From Gautieria morchelliformis (taxonomy: Eukaryota; Basidiomycota; Agaricomycetes; Gomphales; Gomphaceae), in NCBI GenBank assembly GCA_015179125.1, contig WHVA01000558.1:1-64000 (forward strand): a stretch of 64,000 nt of DNA, given 5' to 3'. The position numbers were made by a program, and so were the translations under genes. The notes under the pieces were generated by a model. The model did not search any database. It saw only the letters and a list, made by a program, of their open reading frames with translations, and was not told the origin of the DNA. Positions 46,671 to 57,336 of the stretch are shown here, piece after piece. Positions within the stretch are counted from its first letter, which is position 1; each line of letters opens with the position of its first letter.

Positions 46671-47393
46671 ATCGTGAGGGAGGGTGTAAAGCTTGTGGAA
46701 GCCAAATGGCTACTTAGTGAGGGCGGCTCAAAGCCGGGCTTTTAAGATGACTTCATATTCCCACGCTGACTCGAGACCTGCCAGCAGGTAAATCGCGCTC
46801 ACGGCTTATAAACTAACACATTTATTGCTGAAATTATTGCAGAGATACTTGATGGTTAACTACTAGTGACTTATTTGCTCAAAACGGAATGTAAGGTGAT
46901 CCAAGGTAGGGTGATCCAAGATAGCTAAGCGCGGCCCAGACAGCCCTACTTCAATCCTGAGAGGGTGAACTTCCCGCCGAACTATAGGCATATAGCTCCT
47001 ATGTGATTCGAATAGGGCGACTAGTCCAACATACCATTGAATTATAACGCTGACGACAGCGTTGTCTCACAGGTCCCCTCTCAGCCGGGTCTCTATTTAG
47101 CAGGGACCTCGCATACTTACTCGAATACTTACTCGCACGCCCATCCTCGCAGAACGCTTTTTTGGCTCTCGGACAAACTTTGCAGTTTTTTTGCTCTATT
47201 CGTGGGATTTAGGACTGCGGATAGTCCACTGTGAGTGAGTACATGCTGATACAAATCCAAACAAGATATCTGAGGCACGTTACACCTCAGGTAATTGAGC
47301 TCTGAGCCTTTAGCTTTGCCGCTCAGCGTCACGTCAAGCCAACGTTTCAATCCTGACGTGAACGCCACTACCACGGCCATCCTCCGAACAACC

Positions 47394-48576
47394 ATGAATA
47401 GTCTAGCCCTAGAACTCATTGATGAAATTATCGGTCATGTTGACGAGAAGGACGATATTAGTCACTTTCGCCTGCTGGCCTGCTCGCTCGTTTGCCGCTT
47501 CTGGCTTCCCTCAAGCCAACGTCGCCTCTTTCACCACATAAATCTTAAGCATCGACCAGTGCAGCTCGAAAAGCGGCATGCACAAATCCAGCGACTCGAC
47601 CAAGTTCTACTCAACTCGCCCCATCTTATCAGTTATATCCGAGTGCTGGAACTACCTGACTTGTCGTGCTCTGCAGTTTCTGCATACCCCGACCCCAGCG
47701 CCCCAGTCCGTTTGATTGAGATATATAAACCACTCCCCCACTATTGCGCAAGCTCACCCATGTGCAGAAACTCAAAATTTCAGGCCTGGAGTGGAGTGTC
47801 TTGCCAGGGGATTTCAGACAATCACTTTGCCAGGTACTTGAGCTTCCCTCGATGGCGTTTGTATGTGTCAACGACCCTCTATCTTATCGCATGGACGACT
47901 TTACGAACTTTATAACTCATGCCAGAGGCTTAACAGGCCTCTCCTTAAATCTTATCGACGCGACATGTGTTCCTCGGCCTCCTTGGGAAACCAAACAAGG
48001 GGAGGACAATGAACAGAGGTTCGAGCGGAATAGCGTTCACCTTACTAGCCTGGATATGAGGTGCGGGGACAACAATCCCGCATTTATTGACTGGCTCCTT
48101 GGACCTCGATCACACTTGGCCGTATCGCACGTCCATACGTTACACATAGCTCTCCATCTCACTGAAGATGGTAGTGTCAACCGGCTACTTCGCGCCATCG
48201 GCAGCTCACTCAAGCACGTCTCTATTATCCACCCATATGCCTGTGAGTGACCACCTGTTTGATTGAACACAAACCTTTCCCTGACTTGATAGGAAAAGCC
48301 TCGGTCTTCGTTAATATGGCGTTCAATGTGAATATTGAAACCTTAAGTTTTGTCAACGTGAATATGGGAAGTGACAGCCTATCCACCTTAAGGAGGGTCC
48401 TGTCTACTATAGATGCATCCAACCATATACGTCGTATGGAGTTGCGTATGGATATTCTTGGCCGCGTGGACTGGGCAGCTTGGGAACAAGTGTACAGCGT
48501 CCTTGCGGGGCCTCGTTTCCACTTTCTGCGGGTGCTGTACAGTCAACTCCCTCCTAAAGCATACCTCTCGGGATAG
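47394..48576 (+). CDS. F-box protein with LRR-like C-terminus
   Basis: Probably a substrate receptor of an SCF ubiquitin ligase. Three exons (47394-47705, 47753-48242, 48299-48576) give 359 residues. The F-box is at residues 3-45: LALELIDEIIGHVD...LLACSLVCRFWLPSSQRRLF. Downstream, regularly spaced Leu-rich segments (LTHVQKLKISGLEW, LTGLSLNLIDATC, VHTLHIALHL, IETLSFVNVNM, HIRRMELRM) look like degenerate LRRs, as in the large F-box families of mushrooms. Both introns were placed to keep the frame: donor GTCCGT at 47706, and an acceptor AAAAG at 48298 (the nearer TAG acceptor would make a stop). Substrate unknown. It is the last gene before the right transposon-rich region. Confidence 0.78.
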
Positions 48577-48699
48577 CCCCGGAGGTATGCATTATCAGAG
48601 GGTGTGGGGTATTTGAGAGATGGCATATTGGTGCTGATCTAACCCCGCAAAATTTGTGTTCATTAAATAATTTGTTCATGTAGTTTATACTGCGAAAAG

Positions 48700-48998
48700 G
48701 ATGAAATTCCCAATTTGGAAATACACAATGAAAACACGTTCTTTACATTTAGTACACACATGGGTCTCAAAATTGCCCATACACATCTGAAACCTTTTGT
48801 TCCATGTATGTATTTTAGCTCAAAGGGTGTTTTGGAAACTTTATGTTTTCTGGAATATTCTAGACACCAGGAGACATGCAGACTACCCTTATCTTTTGAA
48901 GTTTTAGACATGTTTGGGCAATTTTGAGATCCGTGTGTATACTAAATGTAAAGCATTGCATATTTCCAAATTGGGAATCATCCCTTTCACAGTGCCCT
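48700..48998. repeat. Fold-back (inverted repeat) element
   Basis: The arm at about 48700-48785 (aattcccaatttggaaata...acatttagta.acaca...ctcaaaattgccca) returns as its reverse complement at about 48921-48998. The arms are some 75-80 bp with a few mismatches and a spacer of roughly 140 bp. No coding capacity and no obvious target duplication. It is consistent with a MITE-like or fold-back repeat. Confidence 0.75.
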
Positions 48999-49490
48999 AC
49001 ATTCATTCTATACCAGTCAGATGATGCATTGGGTACTGAATCAGCTGTCCAGCCACTAACCAAGAATCTTATTCGAGCTTTGCAGCAATGCTGGCCATGC
49101 CAGTTTCAGATGGATTATGTAATATAATTTTCTATTTTTTATGCTACAATGGGGTGATCATAAGCCATACTTAGGGTGCAAAATATGTATGGATTGTGTG
49201 GCCTATGGGTTATGGTTACAACTCCTGCAAACCAAGTTGGGAAATCCAAAAGTATGGCCTATCAGGGAGTATGGGTTATACCCAGTGAGATTTGCCTTGT
49301 TTCCAGGGAGGTGTAGATGTGGTGACATATCAGTTAGGATTGGTAGATATTGGTCCTGAGAGGATGCTTGAGTCATTCTATCTTTATGGAGCTCGATTTC
49401 TAGAATCATTTTGAGACTAATTGACCAGATATGGCCACACCATCTCTAGATGTAAAAAAAAAATCAAACTGAAATTTTTGAAGGACCACC

Positions 49491-50482
49491 CTGTAAGGGC
49501 GACTCTAACAGGTGCTCTACTCCCTCAAGTGGTGCCTGAGGTAGAGGAGATCCAAAGCAGTATATAGTGAGTCAACAGTGAGCAGGTAAATACAAGACAG
49601 CGCACCTGAGGTAGAGGAGATCCAAAGAGAACAGAGTGAGGATCTCCTTACCTCAGCGATGAACTATATAGCTGCTACACAATGACATAAGCGAGCCAAC
49701 ATAACTGGCAGTGACACAGGAAGGAATAGGGGAGGATACAATGAAGGAGATGTGAGGAAGGGAAATAAAAGGAAATAAAAGGCAGGACAGGTGGTCCCCT
49801 GACACACCCACACATCACATCAGTGCATCAATGACTCCCTTTGCAAAAATGCTAGGACTTTTCATAAATTCCTGAATGAAAACCCATGACTTTTTACTTC
49901 AACAAACACATCCTTTTCATAAAACCTAAAGCATCCACTCCCATCTCCTCTCACCTTGCCTCACACCAAGCTTCCAAGGACCTGTGTATTTTTACTTTAG
50001 CAATCGGATAAGATTAGAAACATGAGATTTTATAAAAAAAAAAAAAAATCCTCAAAAGTCACCCACATGTCCGCTCCCTTCTCCTCTCATCCTCCTCCTC
50101 TCACTTTGCTTGCTTGAACCTATTGCTCAAACACTAGTGCCACCATGGCATGTAGACGCAACCTCCACCTCTGCACATGTCAGCTATATTATCATGGCGA
50201 GAGAATGGTATTGTATGCCATGTACCATTGTCATGAGGCTGAGTGCCACTTGGAACTCCAGCCTCTTATGCCTGGATTGGCCATAGAAAGTGCATAGTCA
50301 GCTGCTTTGATTATTATTGTTGTATCTTGACTGACATCTGTTGTAGCTCTGCCCCTGCTCCATCCTCATTTCTGTCAGCTTCTGCTCCTGTAAGGACAAC
50401 TCTCCCTAGACAATGGAAATCATGTGGTCTGGTAGAGGAGGATCCAAAGAGGAAAGGCTAAGGATCTCCACTAGCAGCACAC
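49491..50482 (-). repeat. Chromovirus LTR fragments (family C), reverse
   Basis: TGTAAGGGCGAC at 49491 and TGTAAGGACAAC at 50390 match the outer end of the Gypsy-2 LTR (TGTAAGGGCAAC at 59941). Both are followed by the 'gatccaaagaga/ggaaag.ctaaggatctcc' U5 block (49545, 49610, 50440). At least two overlapping or adjacent LTR fragments are present. The right one is cut by a family B LTR at 50483. No coding region was found between them. Confidence 0.55.
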
Positions 50483-51054
50483 TGTCAAGATTGGTTTTTA
50501 GGCCTTAATATCGTGTATTAGTGAACACAGCGAATGCCCGAATAGCTTGTGCGAAGAAGTGTGCCGTTCGGTGAATAAGATGATCCAATAAATGTTCAAA
50601 AGGTAAGAGGGCTTCCCGAATGGAGCTCGCCTTATCTACAGTCATAGCGAAGTAGCCTGTGACACTTGACAATGTAATGTGCAAGGTGTCACGGAAAGGT
50701 TGTTAAGCAGCAACAATCCTTTGCTGGCAAAGGTGCTCCTTCGGAGCCCTTCGCCGACAGTGCCAATAATAGTATGAAGGCTAGGGTAATGAAGGTGAAG
50801 TGCGAAAACTCACCAGTGGTGCTTAAGCCCTCCTCTGGTCAAAGATAGAAATCTATAGGAGAGGGCTCAAGACAATGGTCACAGTGAGGTCAAGTTTTGC
50901 ACAAGATAGATGTATGATAATTGAACTGGGGAATATACATGTGAATGTAAACTACTTCTACCAAATGCTCATATGATGCTAGCAAATAGGAAAGAGGCTG
51001 TCCTGAGTCAGGGTTGGATAGGGGTGTGCAGTCAGGATACAAATAGATGAAACA
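50483..51054 (+). repeat. Truncated LTR, family B
   Basis: It starts TGTCAAGATTGGTTTTTAGG and is collinear with the solo LTRs at 4735 and 10309 through 'gatacaaatagatgaaa'. Homology then stops where an 862-bp palindrome begins (51058). The remaining roughly 450 bp of the LTR were not found beyond the palindrome, so this is a truncation rather than a simple insertion. Confidence 0.85.
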
Positions 51055-51057
51055 GAT

Positions 51058-51919
51058 CTCATCCTAGCCCTCACAAATGAGCGAACAACCTATGAAAAAA
51101 AAAAAAAGAAAAAAAAAAAACTACTCACCTGAACTTAGTGTTGTTTATAGTTCAGTTCAGTTCAATTCAGTTCACAAACTGGTTCATGGTTTTTGGTCAT
51201 GACCCAGCTCCAGCTCAGCTCATGTGCCAGTTCAGCTCATGAACCGGTCCTGAGCCAGTTCTGAACCAGTTCAATACCGGTTTAACTCTAAATGATTTAT
51301 TATTTAATTCCACTCATATTTGGCTACTTTAAGGTCATATTCATTTATTTTTGACGTCTAACTAACTAAATAAAAAGTGGAATGACTCCTGCAAGGGCAG
51401 GAGTCATTGTGTGAAGTGAGCAAACAGTGCGGCCTTATAAAGAACACGCTGTTTGCAAGTCACGTGACCAGCGAATGTCGCTGTTTCGTACCATCGCAAG
51501 TCACATGACTTGCAAAGAACAACAAACAGCGCGGTCTACATAAGGCCGTGCTGTTTTCTCACTCCACACAATGACTCCTGCCCTTGCAGGAGTCATTCCC
51601 CTTTTAATTTAGTTAGTTAGACGTCAAAAATAAATGAATATGACCTTAAAGTAGCCAAATATGAGTGGAATTAAATAATAAATCATTTAGAGTTAAACCG
51701 GTATTGAACTGGTTCAGAACTGGCTCAGGACCGGTTCATGAGCTGAACTGGCACATGAGCTGAGCTGGAGCTGGGTCATGACCAAAAACCATGAACCAGT
51801 TTGTGAACTGAATTGAACTGAACTGAACTATAAACAACACTAAGTTCAGGTGAGTAGTTTTTTTTTTTCTTTTTTTTTTTTTCATAGGTTGTTCGCTCAT
51901 TTGTGAGGGCTAGGATGAG
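51058..51919. repeat. 862-bp near-perfect palindrome
   Basis: The left arm from 51058 (CTCATCCTAGCCCTCACAA) is the reverse complement of the right arm ending at 51919. Arms of roughly 400 bp are almost identical, with a symmetric A-rich tract (51095-51120) and T-rich tract (51859-51881). The centre is near 51488 with only a few tens of unpaired bases. Each arm holds degenerate GTTCA/GAACCGGT words and an 11-bp-stem hairpin (ATGACTCCTGC aagg GCAGGAGTCAT). No open frame of note and no clear target-site duplication were seen. It has the structure of a terminal-inverted-repeat or fold-back element whose arms make up nearly all of its length. Confidence 0.92.
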
Positions 51920-52465
51920 CTTCGGAAGGTGCTGCAGGTCGAAGAAGTGGTTGACCCAGAACTTGAATGACCACCCAAAGCGGATGAGTTGGCGAAAGAG
52001 ATACAGGAAGTGAGGGTATGGCTGGAGAGTTCAGCATTCACTCTGCACCCGGTGCCCGTGGAGGCCGACATTGATTCTGCCACATGTCCTGCCTTATCGC
52101 TATATCCATCAAAGGGGTCCAAAGTGATGGAAAGGACTGGGGAGGACTCAGGAGGTATGGTCCTCACATTGCTTATGTGATGAGGAAGCTAACCATATTC
52201 TGGGGTTTGGCAAAGTTCCCCTGCCTATTTCTCCACCAGCCGTGGTCCCGTGAGAATCGCCACAGGCTGTAGAGCCTACTGTGTGGATGAAGTGACCGTG
52301 CATGTTCTTCACCCCCAATGAGGAAGGTGATAATGCACCGAGACCGAGGAGTCTCCTTGAGGCGATGGCTAGATACCACCAAGGGCTCTTGAACATCCAC
52401 ATGAGTTGCTGAGGGGAGAATGGAGAAGCTGGTGGAGAGGTTGGAGTGTCTGATGAGGCGTCCAT
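51920..52465 (-). pseudogene. Gag-like N-terminal fragment
   Basis: The minus-strand frame from 52465 (MDASSDTPTSPPASPFSPQQL) runs to 52148, and a shifted frame continues with ITLDPFDGYSDKAGH. This loosely resembles the Ser/Pro-rich start of Gypsy gag proteins followed by their F.G....A..F block. It ends abruptly at the palindrome boundary (51919). The assignment is weak; it might be a chance frame. Confidence 0.35.
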
Positions 52466-55293
52466 TGGTGAAGTTGAATGAATTAAAAAGGGGTTGTATT
52501 AGAACAAGAGGGGTCTAGGCGATGATGAGGAAATTATTAATGAAGTCGAGTCTCTAGAATTAATTTGAACATAGAGGCATTTCTTGGGTTTTACAAGGCT
52601 CTAAGCCTTGGGTTTCTTCAGGTACTTCACATGAAATTCAGTGAGTCTGCGAGCTGAATTAGTAACATTCTAAGAGGGTTCCCAAGATGTAGCCTCGGGA
52701 GTGTGTTCGTATCCCTTCCATTCTACTAAGTACTCCAACCTCTTTCGGTGAACACAACTATCAAGGATTTTCGAGATTTCATATTCGTTGGTGGAGTCGA
52801 TTTTGATGGGAGGTGGAGGATCTGCGTGTCAACCTGGAATAGTAGATGTTGTGGCTGGTTTGAGAAGGGATACATGAAACACTGGGTGAATCTAGCGAAG
52901 ATCCAATGGTAAGCCTAAGTGAAATGCATGAGAAGATATTTTAGCTGTGATGGGATATGGGCCAAGTCTTCAATGATTGAGTTTCTTCGAAGGCCTTTTT
53001 GTGTGAATATTTTGCGAGTCGAGCCATACTTTGTCTCCGACCTGAAACTCAGAAATTGGAATGCAGCAGCTGGTTGTGGCTGAAGTGTACTGGGTAATTG
53101 ATTTCTTTATTTGATCTTGAAGTTACTGGTGAAGGTCCTTGAGATCTGCCGACTGGTGGTAAGCATTTTCGGAAGCGACCGAAGTAAGAGATACTTTGAG
53201 CTTTGGGTGGAAGCCCTTGTTGGTGAAGAAGGGGCGTGACCTGCATTGCCGAATGGGCAGTGTTATTGTAGGTGAATTCGGTGAGGGGGAGGAGGTCAAC
53301 CCAATCATCCTGTTGGTAGTTGATGTAAACGCAGAGGTACTGCTCTAGGATTTGGTTCACTCATTCGGTCTGTCTGTCGGTTTTGGGGTGGTAGGCTGTA
53401 GAAAGATTGCCTTTGATGCTGAGGATTTCACAGAGCGAGGTCCAGAATCGTGACCTGAAGTGCTTCCCTCGATCGGAAATGATGTCACTGGGGCTACCAT
53501 GTGTAGCAAATATGTGTCGAAGGAAGATCATGGTGATGTCTCCAGAATCAATGTCTGACAATTTTGGAATAAAAAGAGCCATCTTCATGAGCTGGTCAAC
53601 AATGATGAGGATCATGTCATGTCCATCTGAAGGTGGGAGCCCCTCGATAAAGTCCATGGAGATTGAGTCCCAGGGTCATTGGCTGATGGGGAGGAAGTGA
53701 AGAGGACCAAAGGGTTTGTGATGAATGGACTTAGCATGGCGACACTTGGAACAGGAGCCGATGTAGTTGGTGATGAAAGTGGACATGTTTGGCCAATGAT
53801 ACTGTCTCTGAATGTTCTTCATCATCTTGCTGATCCCTGGGTGTCCTGCTAACTGATGATCATGCAGCGAGCGAAGGATGTCCAAGTGAATATCATTGTG
53901 ATCAGGGACATACATTCGCTGTTTGTACAACAGCATTTTGCCATCCTCTCCAAGTGACCAGGGGTCTGGCATCACATTTAATGGGATGATCGTCATCAAC
54001 TGAGACTGAATATGAGTGATGTAGGCTGAGGACAAGGGATCGGTCAACTGTCCCTGTTGGATGGATGTCAACAGTGATGCAGAGTCAAGGATGATGGCAT
54101 GAATGAGTTGCCTGGTCTTAAACATCAACTGGAAGTTGTGAGGATTCGCCAATGCATAAGCACCATCCCCCCCTTTAGGGTACATGTTGCCCCAACGGGT
54201 CAATGCATCAGGCTTTGTGCTGAGTTGCCCAGCTCAGTAGCGAATGATGTAGTTGAATCCTGAGAGGTGTTCAGATCATCGAACCTGGTGTCGGGTCAGC
54301 TGTTTCGTGGTCGCAAAGTACTCAAGGTTCTTGTGGTTGGAGAGGACGAGTATGACATGGGATGCTCCTTTGAGGTAGTTTCGCCAATGCTTGAAGGTGC
54401 AGAAGATGGCAAGGAGCTCCTTGTCGTAGATCTCATAGTTCATCTCGGCTGGTGCCATTCCTCACGAATAGAAGGCAATCAGATGGATATCACCATTGGA
54501 GGGGGTGATCTGGGAGATGATGGCGGCAATGGCATAGTCAGAGGTGTCCGTTTCTATGACAATGGGATTATTAGGGTCAAAGTGAATGAGGACTGGGGCC
54601 TTTGAGAATGCAGCCTTGAGTGCCTCAAAGGCCTCCTGCTGCTTCGCATCCCAGGCAAATGGAGTATCCTTCCTGGTCAAGTGAGTAAGTGGTAGGACAA
54701 TGTCTGAGAATGAAATGATGAATCTTCTGTAGAAGTTCGTGAAGCCCAGGAACAATTGGACTTCGTGCAGGTTTGTTGGTACAGGCCATTTTGTGATGGC
54801 AGCTGTCTTTTCGACGTCCATGGAGACACCAGCAGGAGAGATGAGGAATCCAAGGAATTTGACCCAGTCCAAATGGAAGAGGCACTTCTCTGGCTTTATG
54901 AAGAGGTTGTGCTTCCGAAGCCGGGCGAGGACCATTCAGACATGCTCCAAGTGATCCTTCCTGTTCTTGGAGAAGATAAGGATGTCATCAAAGTAGACTA
55001 CAACGAAGACATCAGCCATGTCTTGGAAGATATCATTCATGAAGTGCTGGAAGGTAGCTGGGGCGTTCATCAACCCGAATGGCATGACAAGATATTCGAA
55101 GGTCCCATATCGAGTTTGGAAGGCTGTCTTCCAGAGGTGATCCGAACATTATTGAACCCGGCGCGAAGGTTGAACTTGGTATAGATGTTCGCACTTTTGA
55201 GTTGGGCTCGGAATCAGTGGGATAGGGTACTTGTTCTTTCACATGATACGATTCAACCCTCAGTAGTCCACACACATTCGCAGTGTACCAGCC

Positions 55294-56455
55294 TGTCAGA
55301 ACCGTCCACACCAGGCGTAAGATCCCAATGTTGAAGACCCTGCACTAAAAAGGGGTGCCTGTTCTGGTTGGTCGAAAGAGATAAGAAGAAGGACAAGTCT
55401 GAAGTAGACAAGCCTCGAAGTAAGAGATTGAGAGAAGAGAGACGATAGAGTGAGCAAGGTATCCTCAAGTGCTTAAGGGCACAGGAGACGGTGTAACGTA
55501 TATGATAACCAAACTAGCGAAATACATGGAGCAAGCTCTGGTATTTATCTACTTTGGAAAAGGGGGATGAGTCAGAAGAGAATAGGAGGGATGAGTCACC
55601 GTGAGTCAGAATGAGTCAGAATGAGTCAGAGTGAGTCAGGTGAGTATGAGAAGGAGTCAGAACAACAAGAGGGATGAGTCACAATGAGTCAGAATGAGTC
55701 AGAATGAGTCAGAATGAGTCAGAATGAGTCAGAACGAGTCAGAGTGAGTCAGGTGAGTCATGAAGAGGAGTCAGGACAATAAAGCTGATATGGTACACAA
55801 TAGGGGAACCGAGTCATGATGAGTCAATGAAAACAAGAAGAGTGAGTCATGAGGGATACTGGTAAATCAAGAGTGACTCATGGAGACAATAATGAGTCGT
55901 CCTAACCCCTGAGCCAACCAACAATCTGGAACCACACATCTCTGCTCCAGACACACAGCCTCTGAGGCAATGCTTGACTTTCCAAGTCAATCGAAGGGGT
56001 GGTGTAGGGTTAGGTGGTTGAGAGGGTTGGAAATGATCGAAACAATATGGGTCATAGCTGGTGCTAACCCCGCTTTCCAATATCTGAATCTCTACACTTC
56101 TCTTGCCCTCATGCACAAAGGGAATATAGTGCATAGGCATGTCAACTCGTCCTGAGGAAGGGTCGAAGAAGAGTTCATGGGGATCAAGGCTTCCCCAATC
56201 CATGCTGTCGGCACTCATCCTGCCAGATCGTCGCCTGGTGTGGACCGGTGATGGTGCCCGAATGCTTGGCAACATCTGCATAGGGAATGATGGTGTAGGC
56301 GCACATGTGGGAGTGGCAGTGAAGCACATGGCACTGGAGGTGATGGCTCAACTTGGGGTATGAAGATGTGATGGCAGTGGTCTGATGAGACGATTGGGGG
56401 AAAAGATTCCGTGTAAGCGCTCAGTGCAGTAGGTGAAATAAACCGGTTCATGACA
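55294..56455 (-). mobile_element. Solo LTR (family D) inserted in Gypsy-1
   Basis: It starts TGTCAGAACCGT and ends GGTTCATGACA, flanked by CAGCC on both sides (55289-55293 and 56456-56460), a perfect 5-bp target duplication. Gypsy-1 RT sequence lies on both sides. It is 1162 bp. A TATA-like AGATAAATA lies on the minus strand at about 55542-55550, downstream of a TGAGTCA-rich array, so the LTR probably faces left. A 160-codon minus-strand frame (56329-55847) lies in its U3; I see no domain in it. Confidence 0.9.
55567..55877. promoter_or_regulatory. Array of about 17 TGAGTCA heptamers in LTR U3
   Basis: Within about 310 bp I count about 16 exact TGAGTCA on the plus strand and one TGACTCA. Many are spaced exactly 10 bp apart (AATGAGTCAG repeated, 55684-55730). 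TGAGTCA is the consensus site of Gcn4/AP-1-type bZIP factors. The array lies just upstream, in minus orientation, of the TATA-like sequence near 55545, as an LTR enhancer would. It may be simply a minisatellite; binding is inferred. Confidence 0.7.
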
Positions 56456-56554
56456 CAGCCTTCTTCTTCGCGAATACCACAGAGGCACCGCTGGGCAACT
56501 GTGAGGAGTGGATGAATCCCTTGCCAAGCATATCTTCAAGATAGTTGCAAAGCG

Positions 56555-56708
56555 CTTCTAATTTGGTGTTTGAGAGTGGGTATATGGGACAGTGAGGTGG
56601 TGTGCCATCATTCTCAGGTAGTCCCAAAGGGCTTCTAATTTGGTGTTTGAGAGGGGGTATATGGGCCCATGCAGTGGGACACCATCATTCTCAATATCGA
56701 TGGTGTGG
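56555..56708. repeat. 77-bp tandem duplication inside Gypsy-1
   Basis: The segment starting CTTCTAATTTGGTGTTTGAG at 56555 repeats at 56632 with an offset of 77 bp and several mismatches. As 77 is not a multiple of three, it shifts the pol frame. The peptide end TPSQTPN/THSQTPN appears in both copies in different frames. Confidence 0.8.
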
Positions 56709-56950
56709 TCATAGGGGCAATGTGGGGGTAGGGTTTTTGCTTTAGCATGTGAGAAGATATCGAAGAAGTCATGGCACTCCTCTGGCTCAACCTTCCAGAA
56801 CATCTCCATCTTGTCCTTGGGTAACGGCTCCTGATGGAGTAGTGTGGTTGGAGTGGGGGCATTCCCAACAGCGTGGAGCAAAGGAGGCTCTAGTGTCCTA
56901 GACTGCATGTTCAGCACGAAGGTTTCTTCACTGAGGATCATCATTGCTTG

Positions 56951-57336
56951 GAAGGCTTTGTTGGGTGCATTTATGCTCCTGCACCAAAATCAAGCCAAAT
57001 ACATTCCACCATTCGTATTTCTTTCCAATTTGTTTTCAGATTGTTCTACTATGATCACTTTATTTTTCAGAATTTTTCCGAAATTTTCTACCAAAGATTT
57101 GTACTTCTATTTTGATTTGTTTTCTTCTTTTCACCACCGGCACCCTTATGTAATCATTTCGACGCGTGCTGCCATGGGCGCTAAAGGGCCGGGTGGTAGT
57201 ATATGCACAGTAAGACACATTTCCTCCCTCTCTCAGTGACCACTAAATTCACTGAGAGAGTGAATTGATTTCTAGTCTATTCTTTTGAGCAACAAGTCCA
57301 GTCCTACTGCTTATAATTTCTGTCCTCTACAGGCTT
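56951..57336 (+). other. Leader region before Copia-2
   Basis: A T/C-rich stretch with no coding region. It includes an inverted pair around 57233-57262 (CTCTCTCAGTGA...TCACTGAGAGAG), a possible hairpin 75 bp upstream of the Copia-2 start. It may be the 5' untranslated leader or LTR edge of Copia-2; no LTR boundary was recognised. Confidence 0.4.

Larger units (their letters stand above)
52601..56950 (-). pseudogene. Gypsy-1 chromovirus pol, decayed and split
   Basis: On the minus strand the order is: pre-RT block PEECHDFFDIFSHAKAKTLPPH (about 56780), RT start LGKGFIHSSQLPSGASVVFAKKK, then after an inserted LTR (55294-56455) the RT core ([30 protein letters not shown]), RNase H (VIETDTSDYAIAA), the integrase zinc finger and core (MDFIEGLPPSDGHD, ISDRGKHFRSRFW, YHPKTDRQTE) and a chromodomain (EISKILDSCVHRKRLEYLVEWKGYE). 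It ends in a stop at 52601. Many stops (for example in VR*SEHLSGF, TE*MNQILEQ) and frame changes show it is dead. A 77-bp tandem duplication disrupts the pre-RT part. It is truncated upstream near 56950, with no gag or protease. Confidence 0.9.

Noticed and set aside
47706-47752. Apparent frameshift in the F-box gene
   Set aside because: A 47-bp intron with GTCCGT donor and CAAG acceptor joins the frames in phase 0.
51095-51120. Poly-A tract as a retroposon tail
   Set aside because: The tract is mirrored by a T tract at 51859-51881, so it is part of the palindrome arms rather than a tail.
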